64,000 bases of DNA, from the NCBI GenBank assembly GCA_019339365.1, contig CP079859.1:3348001-3412000 (forward strand), read 5' to 3'. The notes under the pieces were generated by a model. It was not told where the DNA came from and did no database searches. It saw only the letters and a list, made by a program, of their open reading frames with translations. This DNA comes from Vibrio neptunius. GTDB taxonomy: Bacteria; Pseudomonadota; Gammaproteobacteria; Enterobacterales; Vibrionaceae. Shown piece after piece: positions 55,876-64,000 of this stretch. The translations under genes and the position numbers were made by a program. How positions within the stretch are numbered: the first letter of the stretch is position 1; each line of letters starts with the position of its first letter.

Positions 55876-58683
55876 TTAATCCTGAAGCACTTCGCAGTCT
55901 GGGCAGGCTTCTAAAAATGCCTGCGGTACCTGCAATTTGTGATAGTTCGAACCATAATCCTCATCCAGCCCAGGACGGGTGGCTCGGCGAAAATCCAGCT
56001 TCTTCAGCCAAGGCATCTTCAACAACACCTTGGGAAATTCACGGAAGTGGTTAAAGGAGAGGTCCAGCTCCTCAAGCTGAGTGAACTTAGTCATCGCGCT
56101 TGGCAGGGAGTCCAACATGTTGTGGGCCAAGCTTAAGCTGGTGATCTCGGTAAATTGGTCGGCACCTTTTGGCAGCGTACTCAATAAGCAGTTGCCCAGA
56201 TCCAGACGACGAATAGTACGCCCGCTGGCCAACTCCTTTGGAATCTCGATTTTCACTGCGCCCAGTAGGTTATCGTTATTGAGATAGAACATCGGATGCC
56301 AGTGCAGGTTAATCTGGGATTCCTTGTCCCAGAACTCCTGAATCTGATCCATCCCCATGCCTCGACGCCAGTTAAGACAATCACCTTCAACCAGTGATTC
56401 CAGCATTGACAAACGCAGCTCAGCTGGGGTCTTTTGCAGCATCACGTAGATAAGGCCTTCGCCATAACGCCTAAAGAACAGCTGCGCAAACTCCATGCAC
56501 AGCACGTCGCCCCACTTTCTACGCTGCTTCTTAAGCTTATCTACCATCACGCCCTGCCCCTTGAGGTTGCCGTAATCGTCGAGGCCACGGCAGTTGTGGA
56601 ACAGGATGCGATCGTTCACTGCCAGTTGAAAAGCTTCATCCCCCATGCCCGCCAGCAGATGTTTGATCTGCTTACGAAAGCCATTGTCGGCGGTGGTTTT
56701 CAAAATCAGGAACAGCGGCAGACGCATCGCTTCGGTCACCCCACCCTGTTCCAACATCTGTACGGCAACCTTGTGGGACGCTTCATCGGGAGAGGCCAAC
56801 ATCTCCAATACACTGGCCTCCATCGATTCGCCGCCCTCCTGCTGCAGAAACTTAGGCGCATTGACTTCGAAGCACTGCTGCAGCACCGAATCATTAATGA
56901 TGGCATGGCGCTCAAGGTCGAAACTATCGGTGTTCTTAGGAGCACTGCCCAGCAAAATGTGAGTGACCTTGTCATCCAGTTTCTTGCTGAGACTAAAGCC
57001 CACCTCCTCGGCTTTAGCTTTGAGTTCAGTGGCTTTAAAGCCACTGCGTCCGGAAACAAACAAAATACTGTCAGCACCAAAAGGTCGCTGCTGCTGATTG
57101 TGCTGAGCCAATTGGCTTAGCCACGTTTTGTGCTGCGCCTTAAAGCGGTTGTACTTAGCCGCCATCATCGTCAAATGGAAATTGGCCGGCATCGTTGGCA
57201 GTTCAGCGGGCTTATACACAGGAGCCAAGATATTCAGGTAGCCCAAAGACTCCTCATCACTTAAGTGAGAGCGCTTCAAGATCTGCCATTCCGCCGCCAA
57301 TTTTTCGTTGCTGATATCCAGCTCCAATTCCGCATTTAAGTTTATCCAGGCGGGAGCAAACTGCTTCAGTTCGATGTCTAGACGCAGCGATTTTAGAGCG
57401 GGAATGGTGACCAAGTCCTGCTGTTCTGGCAGTGACGCTTGCTCATGACGCCAAGGCTGAATCCACACGTCAGCAAGAGCCGTCATCTGGCTCATGTCCC
57501 CAAGTCGAGGCAAGGTAACTGACAGCAAATTAAGACGCTCAATAGTGCTACTGCTCAGTACCGACGTAGGTAACTGATCCAGTTCCCCTCCTCGCAGGGT
57601 CAAACTGGTAAGCGTCGGCAGCTCTGGCATCTGCGACACTTTGCCCTTTAGTAAAAAATTACAGTCGTTCAGTTTCGGGCTGTAAGCCAACCAATCCAGT
57701 TGATCGCCGTTCAAACCACAAATCCACGCCCGAGTCAGCTCTGGCAGTACCAACTCATTGGCTTTCTCTAGCGCCCCACTGGCATTGCTGTAATTAAACT
57801 CCTCCACCACCACTCCATGAGGCAGCAGTAGTTCTGGGATCTGGGTCTGTTCGCACTTGAGTTCAAACTTAGTAGCTCGAGTCAGCTTGGCAAATAGAGC
57901 CGGAGGCAAGGGCGGTGTCGGCTCGGTTAAGGTCAGGGTAAGTCGGTTCAACTCCTTAAGCTCGCCGAGAAGGTCCTCCGCAAGCTCAGCGGAGCCCAAA
58001 TTCAGAGTTAGCTGGTTTAGGCTTTGGTTGGCACCCAAGACAGCGCCGGGCAGTTTTCCGACACAATAGGCATCTAAGGTGAACTCTTGCAGTGAACTTG
58101 GCAAACAAAGCTGATTCACAGAAAGAGCTGCTGGGCCATCATCATAGTAATCCAGTTGCCCCAGAACCACAGAGGTCAGTTGGCTGCTCTCAAGGTCACA
58201 ACTGAGCGCCCTCACCTGAGGCTCAAGCCCCACCTTAAGTACCTTCAAAGAGGATTGGTCACTGATGGCAACCTTAACGCTGGACTGGTAGAGGCGCACT
58301 GTCAACTCAGTCAACTTAGGCAGGCTTGAGAGCAACGCCAAATCCTCATCTCGGCATTGGCTCAGTTTCAGTTTTTCCAAATTGACCAGATGCTCCGGAT
58401 TAACGTTCTCCAACCTCACCGACAGCTTATCGCGACTTCGAATCGGCATCTCCAGTTCAGACAAGTTGGGGAACTGCTGGAAAAACTCCGCATTGATCTC
58501 TTTGCGACCATCGACGCGGCCAAGATCCTCAAAAGTCAGCTTACGAAGTCGAGGGAAGGCTCGGCTGAGCTGCTGCCAACTCTCCATCGGCTCATCACTA
58601 TCATAAAACAAATGCTCGACATCAAGGTGTACCGATTCCAACAGGGAGTCGTGATTGTAATCTTCCAGTTCCACACTCTGCAT
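55876..58683 (-). CDS. LRR-BRCT-LRR protein 1 of the island
   Basis: An intact 935-residue paralogue of the next gene. ATG 58683 has a strong AAGGAGG four bases upstream. N-terminal leucine-rich segments run to about 460 (LPKLTELTVRLYQ, LPTLTSLTLRGGELDQLP). The BRCT-like domain is at about 533-605 (SILFVSGRSGFKATELKAKAEEVGFSL, DDKVTHILLG). The HEAT-like part is at about 640-740 (SPDEASHKVAVQMLEQGG). Canonical LRRs close the protein (TSLSLAHNMLDSLPSAMTKFTQLEELDLSFNHFREFP). BRCT domains usually bind phosphopeptides or DNA ends, LRRs bind proteins; a sensor or scaffold role is inferred. First gene of the minus-strand operon, divergent from the VWA-MoxR pair. Confidence 0.82.
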   Translation of the reverse strand: MQSVELEDYNHDSLLESVHLDVEHLFYDSDEPMESWQQLSRAFPRLRKLTFEDLGRVDGRKEINAEFFQQFPNLSELEMPIRSRDKLSVRLENVNPEHLVNLEKLKLSQCRDEDLALLSSLPKLTELTVRLYQSSVKVAISDQSSLKVLKVGLEPQVRALSCDLESSQLTSVVLGQLDYYDDGPAALSVNQLCLPSSLQEFTLDAYCVGKLPGAVLGANQSLNQLTLNLGSAELAEDLLGELKELNRLTLTLTEPTPPLPPALFAKLTRATKFELKCEQTQIPELLLPHGVVVEEFNYSNASGALEKANELVLPELTRAWICGLNGDQLDWLAYSPKLNDCNFLLKGKVSQMPELPTLTSLTLRGGELDQLPTSVLSSSTIERLNLLSVTLPRLGDMSQMTALADVWIQPWRHEQASLPEQQDLVTIPALKSLRLDIELKQFAPAWINLNAELELDISNEKLAAEWQILKRSHLSDEESLGYLNILAPVYKPAELPTMPANFHLTMMAAKYNRFKAQHKTWLSQLAQHNQQQRPFGADSILFVSGRSGFKATELKAKAEEVGFSLSKKLDDKVTHILLGSAPKNTDSFDLERHAIINDSVLQQCFEVNAPKFLQQEGGESMEASVLEMLASPDEASHKVAVQMLEQGGVTEAMRLPLFLILKTTADNGFRKQIKHLLAGMGDEAFQLAVNDRILFHNCRGLDDYGNLKGQGVMVDKLKKQRRKWGDVLCMEFAQLFFRRYGEGLIYVMLQKTPAELRLSMLESLVEGDCLNWRRGMGMDQIQEFWDKESQINLHWHPMFYLNNDNLLGAVKIEIPKELASGRTIRRLDLGNCLLSTLPKGADQFTEITSLSLAHNMLDSLPSAMTKFTQLEELDLSFNHFREFPKVLLKMPWLKKLDFRRATRPGLDEDYGSNYHKLQVPQAFLEACPDCEVLQD

Positions 58684-59070
58684 GGAGCCTCCTTACGGTT
58701 CTGTTCTGGGGGGATGCGACAAAGGCACGGCAGCAAGGGTGACCAACGAGAATCACCTCTAAAATTCGATATAGGTTCGACTTCGAAGCGCTGGGTAGCA
58801 GCAGAAATTGATTCGCTCAGTCGAGCATGGTGGATAGGTTTCCAGATCGGTACTGCGAGGTTTTGTCTGTGTACGATTACTGCGCGTACCGGGCTTTACG
58901 TTAAAATCACCAGTCATCGCTTTCAACGAAATGCTCCTAAAGCCCTTACTATTAAAATCGAACGTGGATTGACCACCTGAGCATTATATGGATAATTCAT
59001 TTTAAATCATATAGTTAATCTGGATAACGCTATAAACAACGCCAATCTGTCACGAATCCTAGTCAAACTG
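58684..59070. promoter_or_regulatory. Divergent promoter region of the island
   Basis: These 387 bases separate the two island operons. Apart from the strong ribosome-binding site of the minus operon I see no operator palindrome. The frame of the plus-strand VWA gene is open back to 58996 without ATG, so its true start may lie here. Confidence 0.45.
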
Positions 59071-60262
59071 ATGCTCAATGAGCCCTTTTACGGCCATTAT
59101 CTGAGTAGTTTTCATAAGGCTACCCTAGAGCGAGGCGACGAAGAAACCGCTCCTCTTGAGATAAAACTAAAAGAAAACAGTAACATTCAGTTCATATGCC
59201 ACTTTGCACCTTGGGGCGCATTGAGTGAGCCTCAACAGCTGGGGGCACTGAAACATGAAGCCCTGCACTTGGTCTTAGGGCATCCCTTCGGCCGCCACCA
59301 ATACGCAGACTCAGCCCGTTTTGATCTGGCGGCAGATCTGGTGGTGAATCAATATCTCAGCCCTGACCAATTGGCCCCAAATGCCCCAACTATCGAACTG
59401 GTAAACCAGTGGCTGACCGGATTAGGCGCTCCAGAGTTAGAGCCCCATCACGAACTGGGTTACTACTATCAACGACTGCCCCAAAGCAACCAATTCCCGA
59501 GCTATCAGGGTTTTAACGGCGCAGGGCTTGGGCACCAAAGCTGGAACGCACTGGGCCAGCTCGATGAAGCCCATCGCTCTCTGGTGAGTCAGCAGCTAGA
59601 CAGTAAGCTGGAGGAAAGCGCTCAACGCACCGAGCAGGTAAACGCCAGAGCGCGAGGCCTTTTGCCCGCCAGCGTACTAGAAGCGCTTACTCAGGCCATT
59701 GCTCGTCGTCGCCCTACAGTTAACTGGCGACGTATACTAAGATTATTCGCCTCTAGCGCTCGGCGCACCTCAGTAAAAAACACCCTACGACGACCTTCTA
59801 AACGCTACGGTACCACTCCCGGAACCCGCATTCAGCCTCATCAACACATTCTGGTCGCTATAGATACTTCGGCCAGTGTCGATGACCAACAGCTCAAGCG
59901 TTTTTTTTGAGGAGCTACACCATATCTGGCGTGCCGGCGCCGAACTCACCATCGTTGAATGCGATACCGAGATTAAAAGTCAATACCGTTACCGTGGTGA
60001 ACCGCCGAAAGCGATCAGTGGACGCGGAGGCACCTGCTTTGACGCACCCATTGAAATGGCCAATCGACTGCGGGTTGATGCCACCATCTACTTCACCGAC
60101 GGTGATGCGCCGCTGCCGGAGATTTCGGCGCGGGCACCTATTCTGTGGCTTATCCACAACGACAGAACTTCGATAAAAAACACACCTCTTCGCCAATGCG
60201 GTCGGGTGATCCCCATGGCCGATACCAATACCATCACCGAAACCAGCACGAGACATTCATGA
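59071..60262 (+). CDS. DUF2201-type metallopeptidase-like/VWA protein, frame broken by one base
   Basis: The N-terminal part has HEALHLVLGH (H62, E63, H66, H71 from ATG 59071), a zinc-peptidase HExxHxxxGH motif, and FDLAADLVVNQYL, both typical of the DUF2201 N-terminus. The C-terminal VWA-like domain has the MIDAS DTSAS (AIDTSASVDD), a Thr in GRGGTCFD and YFTDGDAPLP. The frame breaks at a T8 run (59901-59908); with seven T it reads LKRFFEELHHIW and runs to TGA 60262, about 397 residues. Homology seems to extend upstream (LSRILVKLMLNEPFYG), so the start is uncertain. The stop overlaps the next ATG as ATGA. VWA partners of MoxR ATPases usually receive or recruit their substrates. Confidence 0.8.
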
Positions 60263-61365
60263 CACATAGCCACAACTACAGCTACTACGGTTTAACCTGC
60301 CAAGCGCCGGAAGTGCGCAGCTTCATCGAGCATCTGCTACCTAAATCAGGTCAGCGCAGCGTTCCTGTCTGCATCTGGGGCCGTCACGGCATAGGTAAAA
60401 CCCAGATGGTGGAGCAGATCGCCAAAGAGAGAGGAATGCAGTGGCGCACCATTGCTCCAGCTCAGTTTGAGGAGATGGGGGATCTGTTGGGAATGCCTCA
60501 GGTAACCCAAAATGAACAGGGAGAAAACGTAACTCAATTTGCCGCTCCCCACTGGGTGCCGACCGAACCCGGACCAGGTATCCTACTGATTGATGACGTT
60601 AACCGCGCCGACGAGCGCATCCTTCGAGGCATCATGCAGCTGCTGCAAAACCATGAACTCATCAGCTGGGCACTGCCTGAAGGCTGGCAAATTGTGCTTA
60701 CCGCAAACCCAGATGGTGGCGATTACTCGGTCACGCCAATGGACGACGCCATGCTGACCCGCATGATGCACATCACCATGGAGTTTGATGCGAAAGCGTG
60801 GGCATTGTGGGCAGAAGGTGCCAACATTGACCCTAGAGGCATCGACTTTGTGTTGACTTACCCCGAGCTGGTCAGCGGCGAGCGCACCACCCCTCGCTCT
60901 CTGGTGCAGTTCTTCCAAGCCATTGCGCCAATTGAGGATCTTAAGTCGCATCTGCCACTAGTGAACATTCTCGCTCGCTCCTGTTTAGATGAAACCACCT
61001 GCGCCGCCTTCATCGCCTTTGTGGAACAGAACCTGAGTAAGCTGGTTTCGCCTCAGGCGATGGTGGAGGCCAAATCCTTCGATAAGGAGATCGCTCCGCA
61101 AATTGAGCGCATCGCCGGCGGTGCCGCACCACGAATAGACATTCTGGCCACTCTGTGTACCCGCCTGTACCACTATCTGAAAGTCAGTGGCGTTAAGCTT
61201 AAACCAGCTCAAATTGGCAATGTGCAGGCGTTTCTTAAGCTAGGCTTCCTACCAAACGATCTGCGTCTTGGACTGATGCAGGATCTGATGAACAGCGGCA
61301 ATGCTTCGGTGAAAGGGGTATTAGCAGATGCGGAACTGGCTAAGCAGTTCCTAAGTAACGCTTAA
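60259..61365 (+). CDS. MoxR-type AAA+ ATPase of the island
   Basis: A 368-residue AAA+ protein: Walker A GRHGIGKTQMV, Walker B GILLIDDVNRAD, sensor 1 VLTANPDGGDYSV, arginine region DAMLTRMMHI. This is the MoxR/RavA-like branch, which pairs with VWA proteins as remodelling chaperones. ATG 60259 overlaps the stop of the VWA gene (ATGA), so translation is coupled. An earlier in-frame ATG at 60145 lies inside that gene and is less likely. No membrane segments. A strong terminator follows, then rpsO on the other strand. Confidence 0.88.
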   Translation: MTHSHNYSYYGLTCQAPEVRSFIEHLLPKSGQRSVPVCIWGRHGIGKTQMVEQIAKERGMQWRTIAPAQFEEMGDLLGMPQVTQNEQGENVTQFAAPHWVPTEPGPGILLIDDVNRADERILRGIMQLLQNHELISWALPEGWQIVLTANPDGGDYSVTPMDDAMLTRMMHITMEFDAKAWALWAEGANIDPRGIDFVLTYPELVSGERTTPRSLVQFFQAIAPIEDLKSHLPLVNILARSCLDETTCAAFIAFVEQNLSKLVSPQAMVEAKSFDKEIAPQIERIAGGAAPRIDILATLCTRLYHYLKVSGVKLKPAQIGNVQAFLKLGFLPNDLRLGLMQDLMNSGNASVKGVLADAELAKQFLSNA

Positions 61366-61387
61366 CCTTGTTGCCACTTCCCTAAAG

Positions 61388-61423
61388 AAAAATGCCAGTT
61401 CGCTTAGCGAACTGGCATTTTTA
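61388..61423 (+). terminator. Terminator of the VWA-MoxR operon
   Basis: AAATGCCAGTTCGCT/AGCGAACTGGCATTT, about 15 bp, followed by TTATTT. Marks the right edge of the island genes. Confidence 0.85.
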
Positions 61424-61496
61424 TTTAAGGCGATTGATCACTTACTTTTCAGCAAGGATATAACAAATAGAACTGTCAATTTATGAATTTCAGATA

Positions 61497-61525
61497 CAAA
61501 AAAGGGGCATATCGCCCCTTTTTCG
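61497..61525 (-). terminator. Terminator of rpsO
   Basis: AAAAAGGGGC/GCCCCTTTTT stem; T tail on both strands. Confidence 0.85.
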
Positions 61526-61550
61526 ACAAACTGTTCTATGCAGTCGCTTA

Positions 61551-61820
61551 TTAGCGACGTAGGCCTAGACGCTTGATTAGGTCGTGGTAACGATCTAGAT
61601 CTTTACCTTTAAGGTAATCTAGAAGCTTACGACGACGAGAAACCATACGTAGAAGACCACGACGGCTGTGGTGATCGCCTTTATGCGCTTTGAAGTGACC
61701 TTGTAGGTGGTTGATAGAAGCTGTAAGTAGAGCTACTTGTACTTCTGGTGAACCAGTGTCGCCTTCGCCACGTGCGTAATCTGCAACGATTGTTGCTTTA
61801 GTTTCTGCATTCAGAGACAT
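61551..61820 (-). CDS. rpsO: 30S ribosomal protein S15
   Basis: The 89-residue S15 ([33 protein letters not shown]...[11 protein letters not shown]) binds the central domain of 16S rRNA and represses its own translation in E. coli. It is normally followed directly by pnp on the same strand. Here an 8.6-kb accessory segment with its own terminators lies between, so rpsO and pnp must be transcribed separately. Confidence 0.97.
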   Translation of the reverse strand: MSLNAETKATIVADYARGEGDTGSPEVQVALLTASINHLQGHFKAHKGDHHSRRGLLRMVSRRRKLLDYLKGKDLDRYHDLIKRLGLRR

Positions 61821-61969
61821 AATTCTCTCCTAATAAGAGTAGGTTAAACGTTGTGCCAGCCAATCTCTGATTCAGCCGACACGAGGAGCGCGAATTATAG
61901 GGGATGTACATAGGTTAAGCAATAGGTAATTGCGCGGGATACGGGAGGCGGGAGCGGACTTCGTCCTAT

Positions 61970-62078
61970 GGAAAACTGGAAAACTGGAAAACTGGAAAAC
62001 TGGAAAACTGGAAAACTGGAAAACTGGAAAACTGGAAAACTGGAAAACTGGAAAACTGGAAAACTGGAAAACTGGAAA
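61970..62078. repeat. 8-bp minisatellite (GGAAAACT), about 13.6 copies
   Basis: Perfect tandem repetition of GGAAAACT over 109 bases with no substitution that I can see. It ends in GGAAAG. Because 8 is not a multiple of 3, all frames read the same eight-residue period (LENWKTGK), which explains spurious open frames. Confidence 0.95.
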
Positions 62079-62130
62079 GTTTTTGAGGGTTGGCATAGCG
62101 TGTCAAACCTTTTTTTCAATACATAACGTT

Positions 62131-62233
62131 GTCATCCCCGAGAGCGAGGCACGAGCGAGTTGGGGATCTCTTACAGCAAGCAGAAAGCTTTATGAGATTC
62201 CCTACTCCTTCCTTCGTCAGTCTATGGAATGAC
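62131..62233. repeat. 103-bp palindromic repeat, copy C
   Basis: Same length and orientation as copies A and B: GTCATCCCCGAGAGCGAGG at the start, GTTGGGGATCTCTTA inside, TCTATGGAATGAC at the end. Confidence 0.85.
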
Positions 62234-62441
62234 AGTTTACCTCTCAAAGGACGCTGTCCACCTTAGATTTTCAACGCGTAGCACTCCAGCAGGGCGAAGC
62301 CCGATCCCGTTTTCCCGAAACGACGTGTTCCATCGGACAAAGTCCGTTCCCAACTCCATAGGGCGCAGCCCGTTCCCATCCTTCCCTTTTCTGTTACACT
62401 TAGCGGATTAAAGCTACCTAATTGAAATAACAGGATTCCTT

Positions 62442-63140
62442 ATGAAAATCGGCATCATCGGCGCAATGGAGCAAGAAGTCTCTATTCTTAAGCAAGCTAT
62501 TGAAAACTGCCAAGAAGTCTCGAAAGCAGGTTGTACTTTCTACGCGGGTAAGCTTAATGGTGTAGAAGTCGTGCTCCTTCAATCAGGTATCGGCAAAGTT
62601 GCTGCTGCGATAGGCACAACTATGCTTCTTGACGAGTACCAGCCTGATGTTGTGATTAACACAGGTTCTGCAGGTGGCTTTGACTCAAGCCTAAACCTTG
62701 GCGACGTTGTTATTTCAACTGAAGTACGTCACCACGATGCAGACGTAACTGCATTTGGTTATGAAATGGGCCAAATGGCCCAGCAACCAGCGGCTTTCTT
62801 AGCTGATGAAAAACTGATGGATGTGGCTGAAAAAGCACTGGCGCAAATGGAAGACAAGCACGCCGTCCGCGGCCTGATTTGCACTGGAGATGCTTTTGTC
62901 TGCACCGCTGAGCGTCAAGCGTTTATCCGTACACATTTCCCATCGGTGATTGCCGTTGAAATGGAAGCCTCTGCGATTGCTCAGGCTTGTCACCAATTTA
63001 AAGTACCGTTTGTTGTCGTTCGTGCCATTTCAGACGTAGCTGACAAAGAGTCACCAATGAGTTTCGAAGAGTTTCTACCGCTAGCGGCAAAGAGCTCTTC
63101 TGAAATGGTCTTCAAAATGGTTGAGTTGCTTAGAGCATAA
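62442..63140 (+). CDS. mtnN: 5'-methylthioadenosine/S-adenosylhomocysteine nucleosidase
   Basis: Also called Pfs. It cleaves MTA, SAH and 5'-deoxyadenosine and provides the ribosylhomocysteine that LuxS turns into autoinducer-2. The 232 residues equal E. coli MtnN. Motifs: [27 protein letters not shown], the catalytic Glu region [15 protein letters not shown] and [11 protein letters not shown] with the catalytic Asp. ATG 62442. The next gene starts 23 bases later. Confidence 0.97.
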   Translation: MKIGIIGAMEQEVSILKQAIENCQEVSKAGCTFYAGKLNGVEVVLLQSGIGKVAAAIGTTMLLDEYQPDVVINTGSAGGFDSSLNLGDVVISTEVRHHDADVTAFGYEMGQMAQQPAAFLADEKLMDVAEKALAQMEDKHAVRGLICTGDAFVCTAERQAFIRTHFPSVIAVEMEASAIAQACHQFKVPFVVVRAISDVADKESPMSFEEFLPLAAKSSSEMVFKMVELLRA

Positions 63141-63163
63141 TCGAAATCAAGTGACTGATAATC

Positions 63164-64000
63164 ATGGAAGAGACTTTTAATCAGTTATATTCAAACGGAG
63201 CGCTTCTAGTGTTATGGGGCGCTTTATTGTTTCATCTTATCCTCCCTTTTCCCCGTGAAGCGCACCCAGCTATTCTCTGGCACAAATTTGCTGAGCAACT
63301 GGCCGACAAGGTCAATACCAATTCCAGTTATTCACAAAGTATGATCTCTGGCACTCTGGCATGGTTGCTGATGATCACGCCTATGCTGATCGTGCTGCTC
63401 GCCTTAAAGCCTCTGGTTTGGCAGACCCAGCTGTTTGAGCTTGCCCTGTTATTGCTCGCTATAGACTGGCGTAATACCGATAAATTCACTGCACACTTTG
63501 TCGAAGCACTGGCGAGAGAAGATAAAGAGCACGCTAAAATGCTGCTCAAGCCAATGGTAAACCGTTCAACCCAATCGCTATCCCTTCTCGGCTTAGGGAA
63601 AGCCGGCACAGAAACGCTAATCATGTCTTACGGTCGCAACGTGGTCGCTGTACTGTTTTGGTACGCCATCGCAGGCGGAATTGGTGCTTTCATTTATCGA
63701 ATGACTGTTGAGCTAGCTCGTGCTTGGTCTCCATCTCGCGAGAAATTCTCTCCTTTTGGCCTGCCAGTCATTCGTGTCGTGGCGGTGTTAGACTATATCC
63801 CTCTGCGCCTATTTGCACTAATGATTGCATTGGGAAAACGCACCCGTGAAGTGTTTGCACTATTCAAGCAACAAGCGAGTAGTTGGCCGCTACCAGGTCC
63901 ATCATGGTTGATCATAGCTGTCGGTGCGAAACAAGAACTTTCTCTCGGAGGGCCTGCTATTTATGACGGTAAGAAATCGGTGCGCAGCAAGCTGGGAGGA
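63164..64000 (+). CDS. cobD: CobD/CbiB-family cobalamin biosynthesis protein, 3' truncated by window edge
   Basis: From ATG 63164 the frame is open to the window end (279 codons). The product is a polytopic membrane protein with PREAHPAILWHKFAEQL near the start, LARAWSPSREKFSPFG in the middle and GGPAIYDGKKSVR near the visible end, which fit CobD/CbiB (adenosylcobinamide-phosphate synthase). Vibrios often carry it beside mtnN. Enzymatic role in cobalamin assembly is inferred from family. Confidence 0.82.
   Translation, partial: MEETFNQLYSNGALLVLWGALLFHLILPFPREAHPAILWHKFAEQLADKVNTNSSYSQSMISGTLAWLLMITPMLIVLLALKPLVWQTQLFELALLLLAIDWRNTDKFTAHFVEALAREDKEHAKMLLKPMVNRSTQSLSLLGLGKAGTETLIMSYGRNVVAVLFWYAIAGGIGAFIYRMTVELARAWSPSREKFSPFGLPVIRVVAVLDYIPLRLFALMIALGKRTREVFALFKQQASSWPLPGPSWLIIAVGAKQELSLGGPAIYDGKKSVRSKLGG

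Larger units (their letters stand above)
61821..62441. other. Repeat-rich gap between rpsO and mtnN
   Basis: These 621 bases hold the rpsO promoter, a repeat islet (61945-62385) and the mtnN promoter. The islet has GGAGCGGACTTCGTCCTATGG at its left, an 8-bp minisatellite, one 103-bp palindrome and opposite-orientation GGGCGAAGCCCG and GGGCGCAGCCCG copies at its right. Long open frames here come only from the minisatellite. Confidence 0.6.

Noticed and set aside
61970..62078. CRISPR array
   Set aside because: The unit is 8 bp, contiguous and without spacers; no cas gene is near.
61895..62232. Open frames of 74-100 codons on both strands over the minisatellite
   Set aside because: An 8-bp repeat without stop codons keeps all frames open. 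The periodic peptides have no start signals.

Overview
The window reads as a piece of a Vibrio (Vibrionaceae) chromosome 1. The clues are gene content and order: raiA-pheA-nspS-mbaA-yjjX, slt-trpR, an aroF-tyrA pair, btsSR, the nagZ/anmK/murQ recycling genes, hlyU-nhaR-nptA beside rpsT, and a vpsR whose protein is nearly that of V. cholerae. No tRNA, rRNA, CRISPR array, prophage or transposase gene was seen. Taxonomy and synteny statements come from memory of known vibrios, not from a search.

Layout. 1-4.3 kb: end of bamD, a lytic transglycosylase, raiA behind two CRP-like sites, and pheA behind a Phe-rich leader and attenuator. 4.3-8.3 kb: the norspermidine sensor pair nspS-mbaA running into yjjX, then a 260-bp MITE-like element. 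8.5-19.2 kb: trpR/slt, ettA, a PilZ protein, an M23 peptidase, tyrA/aroF with TyrR boxes, and the pyruvate-sensing kinase/regulator btsSR. 19.2-25 kb: peptidoglycan recycling (nagZ, anmK, murQ), a small lipoprotein, and a CstA-family transporter carrying a good BtsR-type direct repeat upstream. 25-33 kb: ispH, fkpB, lspA, ileS, ribF and murJ on the minus strand. 33-36.4 kb: rpsT, hlyU, nhaR, nptA. 36.4-42.3 kb: a repeat islet, then thyA, lgt, a TauE/SafE permease, ptsP and rppH. The rppH-mutH gap holds four perfect DnaA boxes and sits exactly where E. coli has DARS2. 42.9-50.4 kb: mutH, tas, vpsR, a MATE pump with its MarR regulator, nlpI. 50.5-61.8 kb: pnp and rpsO, normally neighbours, separated by about 8.6 kb of GC-richer accessory DNA. 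62-64 kb: a second repeat islet with an 8-bp minisatellite, mtnN and the start of cobD/cbiB.

The most novel part is the island between pnp and rpsO. On one strand are two tandem paralogues of about 940 residues, each with an N-terminal LRR-like half, a BRCT-like domain, a HEAT-like helical stretch and C-terminal canonical LRRs. Divergently there is a translationally coupled pair: a DUF2201-type protein (HExxH metallopeptidase-like N-terminus plus VWA) and a MoxR-type AAA+ ATPase. MoxR-VWA pairs with large repeat-containing partners are known in biological conflict systems. A defence or stress-response role is inference.

Caution on sequence quality: about ten single-base frame breaks lie mostly at homopolymers, several in core genes (ileS, mutH, nlpI). 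They look like sequencing or assembly errors, and the apparent mbaA-yjjX fusion is best explained the same way.
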